A stretch of 9,439 bases of DNA, from assembly GCA_023260735.1 (NCBI GenBank), contig JALQUL010000273.1, forward strand, positions 1 to 9,439. Direction: 5' to 3'. Positions 1 to 6,540 of this stretch are shown here, piece after piece (position 1 is the first letter of the stretch; every line of letters starts with the position of its first letter). The position numbers were made by a program, and so were the translations under genes. The DNA comes from Limnohabitans sp. (GTDB taxonomy: Bacteria > Pseudomonadota > Gammaproteobacteria > Burkholderiales > Burkholderiaceae_C). The notes under the pieces were generated by a model. It was not told the DNA's origin. It saw only the letters and a program-made list of their open reading frames with translations, and did not search any database.

Positions 1-71
1 GCATCAATTGCCAATACACGAATCGCATTGGCCATTTGCTTGGCTAATTGTGGATTTGGGTTATGTTTCAT
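1..71 (-). CDS. tkt: transketolase, N-terminal fragment (cut by window edge)
   Basis: Only the first 23 codons are in the window; the gene continues past the left edge. The ATG at 71 opens a peptide beginning MKHNPNPQLAKQMANAIRVL and continuing A-I-D-A. The N-A-I-R-x-L-A-I-D-A stretch is the conserved start of transketolases, where the first helix leads into the thiamine-diphosphate domain. Transketolase transfers two-carbon ketol units between sugar phosphates and helps regenerate ribulose-5-phosphate in the Calvin cycle. It starts 19 nt after the prk stop on the same strand, so it is very likely the next gene of the cbbY-rpe-fbp-prk operon. The upstream sequence has only a weak purine-rich ribosome site. 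The motif and context are good, but the identification rests on a short fragment. The symbol cbbT would also be suitable. Confidence 0.85.
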   Translation of the reverse strand, partial: MKHNPNPQLAKQMANAIRVLAID

Positions 72-90
72 TATTAGTCTCGGTTAAATT

Positions 91-975
91 TTAAGATTGA
101 GCCAAAGCGCGTTTACGACGCTCCATCATGCGCCAGACAAAAGGAGTAAAAATTAATTGCATTGCAATTTCCATTTTGCCGCCTGGTACCACAATAGTGT
201 TAGCGCGAGACATAAAACTATCGTGAATCATATTTAATAAATATTGGAAATCTATACCTTTAGGATTGGCAAATCGAATCACGACCAAGCTCTCATCTGC
301 TGTTGGAATATCTCTTGAAATAAACGGGTTAGAGGTATCTACCATTGGTACGCGCTGAAAATTAACATGGGTATGGGCAAATTGCGGAACGATGTAATTC
401 ACATAGTCTGGCATACGGCGTAAAATAGTATCAGTTACCGCCTCTGTGCTGTAACCACGTTGATTTTTATCGCGCCATAATTTTTGAATCCACTCTAAAT
501 TAATGACTGGCACTACGCCGACTCTTAAATCTGGGTACTGTGCAATATTGTTCTCAGGTGTTACTACTGCACCATGAAGACCTTCATAAAACAGCATGTC
601 AGTGTCAGATGGTAAATCTTCCCACGGTGTAAAAGTGCCTGGCTCTTGTTGATAAGGTGCGGCTTCTTCTGCATTATGTAAATATTTTCTTGATCGGCCC
701 TGACCCGTTTCACCATAGGTTTTAAATAGATTTTCAATCTCGCCAAATAAATTATTATCTGAACCAAAATGGCTAAAGTTTTTATTGCCTAGTGTTTCGG
801 CTTCGGCTAATTTTTTTTTCATTTCTTGGCGATCATAGCGATGAAAACTGTCGCCTTCAATAATGCCGGCTTTTACACCTTCACGGCGGAAAATATTGGT
901 AAAAGTACGAGTTACGGTAGATGTACCTGCACCAGAGGAACCGGTAATTGCAATAATTGGATGGCGTTCTGACAT
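91..975 (-). CDS. prk: phosphoribulokinase, class I (proteobacterial type)
   Basis: This 294-residue protein phosphorylates ribulose-5-phosphate with ATP to give ribulose-1,5-bisphosphate, the RuBisCO substrate. A P-loop, GSSGAGTST, lies at residues 12-20. The segment EGDSFHRYDR gives the catalytic-base Asp42 and substrate-binding Arg49. Glu131 in FYEGLHG is the Walker-B-like acid. Arg168, Asp169, Arg173, Arg186 and Arg187 fall at the numbering known for the Rhodobacter sphaeroides enzyme. Length and motifs identify the octameric proteobacterial class, not the dimeric plant/cyanobacterial class, and I see no redox cysteine pair of the plant kind. The start at 975 is fixed by a strong AGGAGA site (980-985) five bases upstream. 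It lies 29 nt after fbp and 19 nt before tkt, inside the operon. A run of nine A (811-819, coding strand) encodes Lys53-55. cbbP is the equivalent symbol. Confidence 0.97.
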   Translation of the reverse strand: MSERHPIIAITGSSGAGTSTVTRTFTNIFRREGVKAGIIEGDSFHRYDRQEMKKKLAEAETLGNKNFSHFGSDNNLFGEIENLFKTYGETGQGRSRKYLHNAEEAAPYQQEPGTFTPWEDLPSDTDMLFYEGLHGAVVTPENNIAQYPDLRVGVVPVINLEWIQKLWRDKNQRGYSTEAVTDTILRRMPDYVNYIVPQFAHTHVNFQRVPMVDTSNPFISRDIPTADESLVVIRFANPKGIDFQYLLNMIHDSFMSRANTIVVPGGKMEIAMQLIFTPFVWRMMERRKRALAQS

Positions 976-1004
976 ATAGTCTCCTTAGTTTTTAATTTTA
1001 AAAT

Positions 1005-2090
1005 TTAGTCGCGAAACAGGCTACGTTTGGCAAAGAGTGGGTTGTCATCTTCAATTGGAGCTGCTGGCTCGGTATGATATTTTTCGATGCGTTCTACTTC
1101 TTCTTTAGAACCAAATACCAGTCCAATTCTTTGGTGCAAACTTGTGGGCTGAACATTTAACATCGGTACACGTCCGGTACTGGCCCTACCACCGGCTTGT
1201 TCCATAATAAAACCGATTGGATTAGCTTCATATAACAAACGTAAGCGACCTGGTTTGCTAGGGTCTTTTGTATCTCGTGGATACATAAAAACACCACCAC
1301 GCATTAAAATGCGATGCGCCTCAGCCACCATTGAAGCAATCCAGCGCATATTAAAATCTTTTCCTCTAGGACCAGTTTTACCAGCTAAACATTCATCTAC
1401 ATAGCGTTTGACGGGAGCCTCCCAGAATCGACTGTTAGATGCATTAATAGCAAACTCTTGCGTTTGAGCGGGTACTTTAAGTTGTGGATGAGTCAGCATA
1501 AACTCACCTAATGTGGGGTCTAAAGTAAAACCGTTTACACCATTACCTACACTTAAAATTAACATAGTGGTAGGACCGTATAAAGCATAGCCCGCTGCTA
1601 CTTGTTGTGAGCCAGCTTGTAAAAAATCTTTTTCTGTGACTTCTTCTTTATCGGTGCTGCTTCTTAGTACACTAAAAATACTTCCCACAGAAACATTCAC
1701 ATCAATATTAGATGAGCCATCGAGTGGATCAAACACTAATAAATATTTCCCCCTTGGAAATTGCTTTGGAATTTGATAGGGGTCATCCATTTCTTCAGAT
1801 GCCATACCAGCTAAATTTCCTGCCCATTCATTCATACGAATGAACAATTGATTGCTTAATACGTCTAATTTTTTTTGTGTTTCACCTTGTACATTAATGC
1901 TATCCCCCTCGTCTGCGGCATGGTTACCATACATACCACCCAACTCACCAAAGGCGACTGCTTTTGCAATGGCTTTACAGGCTAATGCAACATCTAAAAT
2001 GAGGGCATTAAAATCGCCACTTGCGCTTGGGAAACGGCGACGCTCTTCAATTAAAAATTGAGTTAAAGTGGTGCGTTGTTGAATTGTCAT
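1005..2090 (-). CDS. fbp: fructose-1,6-bisphosphatase, class I
   Basis: This 361-residue cytosolic enzyme hydrolyses fructose-1,6-bisphosphate to fructose-6-phosphate. In the Calvin cycle that product feeds transketolase; it also serves gluconeogenesis, and class I enzymes of autotrophs often act on sedoheptulose-1,7-bisphosphate as well (not provable here). The metal-binding signature FDPLDGSSNID lies at residues 120-130, with Glu99-Glu100 just before it. The substrate-binding segments NASNSRFW (216-223) and the stretch from Tyr287 to GGRAS at 300-304 are intact. Length is slightly above the usual 330-340 because of an acidic C-terminal tail. The start at 2090 is preceded by a GAGAG ribosome site about six bases upstream. 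It lies 28 nt after rpe and 29 nt before prk, so it is part of the same transcription unit. cbbF is the equivalent symbol. Confidence 0.96.
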   Translation of the reverse strand: MTIQQRTTLTQFLIEERRRFPSASGDFNALILDVALACKAIAKAVAFGELGGMYGNHAADEGDSINVQGETQKKLDVLSNQLFIRMNEWAGNLAGMASEEMDDPYQIPKQFPRGKYLLVFDPLDGSSNIDVNVSVGSIFSVLRSSTDKEEVTEKDFLQAGSQQVAAGYALYGPTTMLILSVGNGVNGFTLDPTLGEFMLTHPQLKVPAQTQEFAINASNSRFWEAPVKRYVDECLAGKTGPRGKDFNMRWIASMVAEAHRILMRGGVFMYPRDTKDPSKPGRLRLLYEANPIGFIMEQAGGRASTGRVPMLNVQPTSLHQRIGLVFGSKEEVERIEKYHTEPAAPIEDDNPLFAKRSLFRD

Positions 2091-2118
2091 AGGTACTCTC
2101 TTTTAAGTTTTCAATTAT

Positions 2119-2808
2119 TTATTTTTTTGCCGCATCACGTAGGCTTTGAATCACTGTTCGGTAGCCGCCATCTGGGTCTGGTGAGCTAAACACAGCACTG
2201 CCCGCAACACAGGTATCTGCACCTGCAGCCACTATGCTGGCCATGTTGTCGGCTTTTACGCCACCATCTACTTCCAGCCAAATTTCTTGGCCAGTAGCAG
2301 CATAGTGCGCATCAATTAAGGCTCTGGTTTGACGTAGTTTATTCAGCGTACTGTTGATGAATTTTTGACCACCAAACCCGGGGTTGACACTCATTAATAA
2401 AATCATGTCTAACTTATCCATAACATGACTTAAATGTTCAATAGAGGTAGCTGGATTAAGCACCACTCCTGCTTTACAACCATACTCACGAATCATGCTT
2501 AAAGTTCTATCGACATGACGGCTTGCTTCAGGGTGAAAGGTAATAATATTGGCACCCGCCTTTGCAAACATTGGAATCAGTGCATCAACTGGCTCCACCA
2601 TTAAATGCACATCAATTGGAATTTGTACATGGGGTCGAATTGCTTCACAAACCAAGGGACCAATAGTTAAGTTGGGCACATAGTGGTTGTCCATTACGTC
2701 AAAATGAACGAGGTCTGCACCAGCTGCCTCAATGGCTCTTACTTCCTGACCTAATTTTGCAAAGTCAGCAGACAAAATAGAAGGGGCGATTCTTAAAGTG
2801 GATGTCAT
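2119..2808 (-). CDS. rpe: ribulose-phosphate 3-epimerase
   Basis: This 229-residue TIM-barrel enzyme interconverts xylulose-5-phosphate and ribulose-5-phosphate, feeding phosphoribulokinase. Family landmarks occur in order: IAPSILSADF (7-16), HFDVMDNHYVPNLTIGP (35-51), VHLMVEP (67-73), MSVNPGFGGQKF (139-150) and VDGGV (180-184). His35, Asp37, His68 and Asp181 are the expected metal ligands, with Asp37 and Asp181 as the acid/base pair. Length is typical. The start at 2808 lies only two bases after the cbbY stop, and its ribosome site must lie inside the end of cbbY, where only a weak AAGAAA is seen; translational coupling to cbbY is therefore likely. The product is also needed by the pentose phosphate pathway, but its position makes it a Calvin-cycle operon member (cbbE in that nomenclature). 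Confidence 0.97.
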   Translation of the reverse strand: MTSTLRIAPSILSADFAKLGQEVRAIEAAGADLVHFDVMDNHYVPNLTIGPLVCEAIRPHVQIPIDVHLMVEPVDALIPMFAKAGANIITFHPEASRHVDRTLSMIREYGCKAGVVLNPATSIEHLSHVMDKLDMILLMSVNPGFGGQKFINSTLNKLRQTRALIDAHYAATGQEIWLEVDGGVKADNMASIVAAGADTCVAGSAVFSSPDPDGGYRTVIQSLRDAAKK

Positions 2809-2810
2809 GA

Positions 2811-3536
2811 TTATTTTCTTGCCTGCATAGCTGTTTGATGAATGGCTTGTAACTGTTGAACGTCCACGCCTCTTAAACTGGGTATTACTTTGGTGGCCAA
2901 TTGAAAGTTATGATCTTGAGTAAATGAGTTGGGTGTCACAATTGTGGCCAATTTTGCGCTGTGCGCTGCTCGCAAACCATTTTCAGAATCTTCAAAAGCT
3001 AAGCAAGCATCGGCGCTAAGACCTAGACGCTCTAAGGTTTGCCTATAGACTTGTGGGTTTGGTTTTTTAAGCGGGGCAGTAGAAGCGTCTTCAATGATTC
3101 TGAAATATTGCATCCAGTCAGGGCCAATCGCTTTTCTTAATAATGCTGCAATATTGACTGGCGAAGTAGTGGTGGCAATAGCCAATTGCAAGCCACTGTT
3201 ATAAGCCTCTTGAATAAGCGCTAAAACACCTTCTCGCATTTGTACAGCACCATCTTGAACTGATTGTTCATAAGCAGCTGTTTTGAGTAAATGCAAACGT
3301 TCTATGGTGTCTTGTATCGCATTGCCAGTTAAAGCCTTTATATCTGGTGAAACTTGTTTCCAATAGTGCAACAGACGTTCTTTACCGCCTGAAATGGACA
3401 ATAGCTCGGTGTACTGCGCAATTGTCCAATGCCAATCCAGACCCATTTCTTTAAAGGCATAGTTAAAGGCAGCCAAATGAGCCATTTCAGTATCTGCCAG
3501 TGTTCCATCTACATCAAAAATGAATGCTTTTAGCAT
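2811..3536 (-). CDS. cbbY: CbbY-type HAD phosphatase (xylulose-1,5-bisphosphate phosphatase)
   Basis: This 241-residue haloacid-dehalogenase phosphatase carries all four HAD motifs: FDVDGT with Asp8 nucleophile and Asp10 acid/base (7-12), ATTTS (121-125), Lys158 in KKPNP, and FEDSENG (181-187). The cap carries GGKER at 50-54, with Glu17 and His20 near the N-terminus; this combination marks the CbbY group and separates it from phosphoglycolate phosphatase (CbbZ/Gph). Known CbbY proteins dephosphorylate xylulose-1,5-bisphosphate, a misfire product of RuBisCO that blocks its active site. The gene is first in the cbbY-rpe-fbp-prk-tkt unit. The start at 3536 has a GGAG site at 3544-3547, seven bases upstream, and lies about 27 nt after the predicted transcription start. 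Its promoter closely resembles that of cbbM. The family call is firm; substrate specificity is inferred from family. Confidence 0.92.
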   Translation of the reverse strand: MLKAFIFDVDGTLADTEMAHLAAFNYAFKEMGLDWHWTIAQYTELLSISGGKERLLHYWKQVSPDIKALTGNAIQDTIERLHLLKTAAYEQSVQDGAVQMREGVLALIQEAYNSGLQLAIATTTSPVNIAALLRKAIGPDWMQYFRIIEDASTAPLKKPNPQVYRQTLERLGLSADACLAFEDSENGLRAAHSAKLATIVTPNSFTQDHNFQLATKVIPSLRGVDVQQLQAIHQTAMQARK

Positions 3537-3569
3537 TTGTTATCTCCATAAAACGAGAGTCGATAACAG

Positions 3570-3598
3570 AATGTAAAAAGATTTATGAATAAGGTAAA
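3570..3598 (-). promoter_or_regulatory. predicted sigma70 promoter of the cbbY-rpe-fbp-prk-tkt operon
   Basis: On the minus strand, TTTACC (3598-3593) and TACATT (3575-3570) are separated by exactly 17 bases. Each matches four of six consensus positions. Transcription would start near 3563, giving a leader of about 27 nt with a good ribosome site. The cbbM promoter has the same two hexamers with one difference each and the same spacing, which is the main support. Confidence 0.6.
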
Positions 3599-3603
3599 TT
3601 CAT
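3585..3603. promoter_or_regulatory. dyad overlapping the cbbY -35, putative CbbR activation site
   Basis: The inverted repeat ATGAAT-N7-ATTCAT has perfect six-base arms centred at 3594, about 31 bases upstream of the predicted cbbY transcription start and over its -35. A shorter form with GAAT/ATTC arms and the same 7-base spacer lies at the same place before cbbM. LysR-type activators typically have a second site near the -35. Assignment to CbbR is inferred. Confidence 0.55.
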
Positions 3604-3620
3604 TTTTCATTAGGTTCATA

Positions 3621-3636
3621 TTAAGATAAAGCTTAA
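3621..3636. promoter_or_regulatory. TTAAG-N6-CTTAA dyad, putative CbbR recognition site upstream of cbbY
   Basis: A perfect five-base inverted repeat with a 6-base spacer is centred at 3628.5, about -65 from the predicted cbbY start; this is the usual location of a LysR-family recognition site. Inside it, TAA-N8-TTA fits the reported CbbR consensus TNA-N7/8-TNA. The same repeat occurs before cbbM at the same distance from the promoter. It also lies about 58 bases upstream of the predicted rhodanese transcription start. Confidence 0.55.
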
Positions 3637-3674
3637 CCAATAGAAACCCTTACTTATTTATGCCTATATAACCA

Positions 3675-3680
3675 TATAAT
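3675..3680 (+). promoter_or_regulatory. -10 element of the rhodanese gene
   Basis: A perfect TATAAT lies at 3675-3680, which would start transcription near 3687, just before the ATG codons at 3695 and 3710. No convincing -35 hexamer lies 16-19 bases upstream, so the promoter may depend on an activator. The -10 overlaps the first base of a TTG codon that opens the longest version of the frame, which argues against that start. Confidence 0.45.
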
Positions 3681-3694
3681 TGCGTGCTTATTTA

Positions 3695-4183
3695 ATGATT
3701 TTCAAAAGAATGCCAACATTTCAATGCCCACTACTAGCCAAATTTACTATTAGCTTTTTAATGGGGGTGGCAACTTTTGCCCACGCCGATTCAAAAAAAA
3801 TTGCAATTGATGAAATGTCGGCCTATTTAGATTTTGTTGAGTACAGTGGAGCCACTATTTTTGCTCAACAAATCCCTAAGACTGAATATTCTAAAATGTT
3901 CATTATTGATGCACGTGATGCAGCACAATATGCCAAAGATAAAATTCCGGGTGCCGTCAATATAGAGTGGCGACAAGTCTTAGCCAAAAGCAGCCAAATT
4001 CCTAAAAACCAACCAGTCTTAATTTATTGCAATACCGGTTCTTTATCTGCCCAAGCCGGTTTTGCATTAAGGGTAGCAGGTTGGGATAATTTACGAATTT
4101 TACAAGGTGGCTTTGAAGAATGGAAAGCCAAGGGTGGCCTAGACGCCCACACTATTGCAGCAGGCGCCTCGGCTCAACATTAA
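3695..4183 (+). CDS. exported single-domain rhodanese-like protein
   Basis: From the ATG at 3695 this is a 162-residue protein. A basic N-terminus, a hydrophobic stretch (FTISFLMGVATFA) and an A-H-A|D junction form a Sec signal peptide with likely cleavage near residue 32, so the mature protein should be periplasmic. A single rhodanese domain follows: I-I-D-A-R-D near residue 70, the I-P-G-A-V-N-I segment near 84-90, and the active-site loop CNTGSLS with Cys112 (codon 4028-4030), then the G-G-F-E-E-W helix. Rhodaneses carry persulfide sulfur on this cysteine; the true substrate is unknown. The gene is divergent from cbbY and convergent with cbbO, on the strand opposite to the flanking operons. 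No Shine-Dalgarno sequence is clear. ATG 3710 is an equally possible start; a TTG at 3680 overlaps the predicted -10 and was rejected. Its position suggests, without proving, a sulfur-oxidising or sulfide-exposed host. Confidence 0.85.
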   Translation: MIFKRMPTFQCPLLAKFTISFLMGVATFAHADSKKIAIDEMSAYLDFVEYSGATIFAQQIPKTEYSKMFIIDARDAAQYAKDKIPGAVNIEWRQVLAKSSQIPKNQPVLIYCNTGSLSAQAGFALRVAGWDNLRILQGGFEEWKAKGGLDAHTIAAGASAQH

Positions 4184-4266
4184 ATAAAAAAACTTTAATC
4201 AGTTGCACGCATATTTTTAGTTTTGATCGTTGCTCATACTCAAGGCCTACTTGTTTGAAGCGATTA

Positions 4267-6540
4267 TTAATGTGCTTTTCCAGTCAGTGCAATAAACAAT
4301 TTTGCCAAACTGTCGGGTAGTTTCTCTAAATGATCGACTATGGTGTATCTTGCACCATAAATATCTTTAACGGTTTGATCAGAAAAAGCATCCAAGTTAA
4401 TACACCAAGTGTAAATTCCTTGAGCTTGCAGCTCTTGTACCGCTTTACGAGCATCTTGCACCAACCATTTAGGATCAGCACAATCGACATCAGAGGGTTG
4501 ACCATCGGTAATGACTAACATGAGTTTGCGAGCACTTTGACGACTGCCTAAATAATGAGCTGCATGACGCAAAGCCGCCCCCATTCTGGTTGAATAACTC
4601 GCTTGCATTGATGATAACCTTGACTTAGCCTCATCTGCCCAAGGTTGAGAAAAACCTTTTATATGTAAATACCTCACTTCATGACGAGTATTAGAATGAA
4701 AGCCTGCGATTGCAAAATTGTCTTTCATTTCATGCATGACCCAAGCCAATAAGGCTACCGCCTCTTGGCTTAATTCAAGCACGGTTTTATCTTGACCTTT
4801 TATTTTTTGAGATAAAGAAGTCGAAAGGTCTAATAACACCTGCACACTAATATCTCTATCATTGGTTTGATGATGCTGATGAATCAGTGGGTGGGGTGTT
4901 TGCCCATTTTTAAAATCAATCCACGCACTTAAAGCCACATCCAAATCTAACTCATTGCCTTGTTCTTGATAACGCAATCGTTGTCTATTTTGTGGTTTTA
5001 AACCATCCATTATTTTTTTGAGTTTTTTAGCAACTGTATTGTGACGCGCTAATAATTCATCCGTTTTTGCAGCATTCCCTAAAGGCTGTGCATGCTCATA
5101 AACACTGACCCAATCGGGCCGGTAACACTGACTTATATAATCCCATTCAGGATAGTGCCTTGGTGGCAAACTTGTCTCATTGGTTGGGGATTGTTTGGAT
5201 TGCGTTTTATCAAAACTTTCCTCTTCATCGCCTTCTTCAATAAAGCGCCACAAATGCCTATTATCATCGCGCCAATCTAATTCGGTAGTCGCAAAATAAA
5301 CATCAGAAAACTGATCGCTTGGTAGCCGAGTATGAGCCACAAATAATAATGCCATCTGAGCCATTTTTTCGGTGCTACTCGTGCCCGTAGTATTTAGTTC
5401 TTGTAAAAATAAGTCTCGGTAGCGCTCTAAAACAGGATGATCGAGCACATAACTAGCATCTAATACACTACGTGACCATCTTGCGAGTCGGTGTCGTAAA
5501 CATGCTTGCTTTAACTCATCACATTCGCTGGCTAAGGGTATAGGGTGCAATCTTAATAAGCTAGTCCTTAAACCTGGAAATCGAGCCAACAATAGGCTAT
5601 CAATTCTTGCATCTTCAAACCATTCTACGGCTAAGCGTTGTGCAGGACTCCAGTTATCGGCAATACAAGATTGTGACCACTGAATATGACCGGCAATATG
5701 GGCTTGCATTAATTGATATCGCTGCAAGGCTGAAACACCTAAGTGGGCTTCTAACAGGTCTGGTAAACCTATGGTTTGATTTTGCAAACATGGTTGAAGC
5801 GCAATCGAACTATCGGTGTGAATTAAGGGCACTCGGTAATAGGCTAATTGCCACATAGCGCGCATGGTGCAATCGAGGGTACGCTCGGCATTGTTTAATA
5901 ACAAACCTTTGCGCTCGCCCTGTAGAACCGCTTTGCTATCTAGTGTCAACAAATTAAAATAGGCAATTTGCTGATCGGGATGATGGGCATATGCACGGGC
6001 CCCATAACTCATCCATTTTTCAAAACCTAATAAAGATAAATTTTTAAGCACATAAGCGGCTTGTTTTAACAAGGTTAATAATGCAGGGCTAGCTAAGGTT
6101 TTTTGCCGACCATGAATTGAACCTGTGGTTTGGTCCATAAACTGACCAATTAAAGACAAATAATGCCTTACGTTTTGTGCAGTCAGCAATCGTTTACTCA
6201 CTGGCAATAAGGACTCAATTAGCGGGGCAATGGCATTGCTATTGGGCGAAAGCTGCATACGCTTAATTAGCAACATGAGCTCTGGGGTAATATCGGCTTC
6301 TAGTGGTTGATTAATTTCTGGCCAAGTTTCTAGCCAAGCCAAAACAGGTGCAGCGCCACGACCAAGCTTGCCTAAAACACGAGCTGACTCGATGTAACTG
6401 AATAATTGTTCTTGATTAAGCAGAGCTAAAGCTTGTTCGATGCAATCTTGAAAGACCGCTTCAACACCAGGTAAACGGCAATCTAATAATTGCCATAACT
6501 CCTGAGTTTGAGGCTTAAGGAAAGACGGAGTCGATTGCAT
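4267..6540 (-). CDS. cbbO: CbbO, RuBisCO activase adaptor with C-terminal VWA domain
   Basis: This 757-residue protein is the adaptor of the CbbQ/CbbO RuBisCO activase. In studied systems, CbbO binds RuBisCO through its von Willebrand factor A domain and couples it to the hexameric AAA+ motor CbbQ, which removes inhibitory sugar phosphates. The large helical N-terminal part carries no catalytic motif I can name. The C-terminal VWA domain shows an intact metal-ion-dependent adhesion site: DLSTS (571-575), a Thr in STRMGAAL about 80 residues later, and ITDGQPSD. An Asp/Glu-rich region near 440-460 probably forms a linker. I chose ATG 6540, which overlaps the cbbQ end by 26 nt and has AGAGAA about ten bases upstream. 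An ATG at 6561 is a fallback. An ATG at 6615 would add 25 residues and overlap cbbQ by 101 nt, which is unlikely. There is no later Met for about 70 codons. Confidence 0.93.
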   Translation of the reverse strand: MQSTPSFLKPQTQELWQLLDCRLPGVEAVFQDCIEQALALLNQEQLFSYIESARVLGKLGRGAAPVLAWLETWPEINQPLEADITPELMLLIKRMQLSPNSNAIAPLIESLLPVSKRLLTAQNVRHYLSLIGQFMDQTTGSIHGRQKTLASPALLTLLKQAAYVLKNLSLLGFEKWMSYGARAYAHHPDQQIAYFNLLTLDSKAVLQGERKGLLLNNAERTLDCTMRAMWQLAYYRVPLIHTDSSIALQPCLQNQTIGLPDLLEAHLGVSALQRYQLMQAHIAGHIQWSQSCIADNWSPAQRLAVEWFEDARIDSLLLARFPGLRTSLLRLHPIPLASECDELKQACLRHRLARWSRSVLDASYVLDHPVLERYRDLFLQELNTTGTSSTEKMAQMALLFVAHTRLPSDQFSDVYFATTELDWRDDNRHLWRFIEEGDEEESFDKTQSKQSPTNETSLPPRHYPEWDYISQCYRPDWVSVYEHAQPLGNAAKTDELLARHNTVAKKLKKIMDGLKPQNRQRLRYQEQGNELDLDVALSAWIDFKNGQTPHPLIHQHHQTNDRDISVQVLLDLSTSLSQKIKGQDKTVLELSQEAVALLAWVMHEMKDNFAIAGFHSNTRHEVRYLHIKGFSQPWADEAKSRLSSMQASYSTRMGAALRHAAHYLGSRQSARKLMLVITDGQPSDVDCADPKWLVQDARKAVQELQAQGIYTWCINLDAFSDQTVKDIYGARYTIVDHLEKLPDSLAKLFIALTGKAH

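Noticed and set aside
564..767. Overlapping 67-codon frame inside prk, like the similar small frames within fbp, cbbO and cbbM
   Set aside because: These are alternative-frame shadows of well-identified enzymes with no domain, ribosome site or independent promoter.
3680..3694. TTG start giving a 167-residue rhodanese
   Set aside because: The TTG overlaps the predicted TATAAT, lies upstream of the expected transcription start and has no ribosome site; ATG 3695 or 3710 retain the full signal peptide.
4189..4224. AAAACT...AGTTTT inverted repeat after the rhodanese gene as a terminator
   Set aside because: The arms are nearly all A/T, the loop is 24 nt, and there is no GC stem or adjacent T-run, so it would be too weak.
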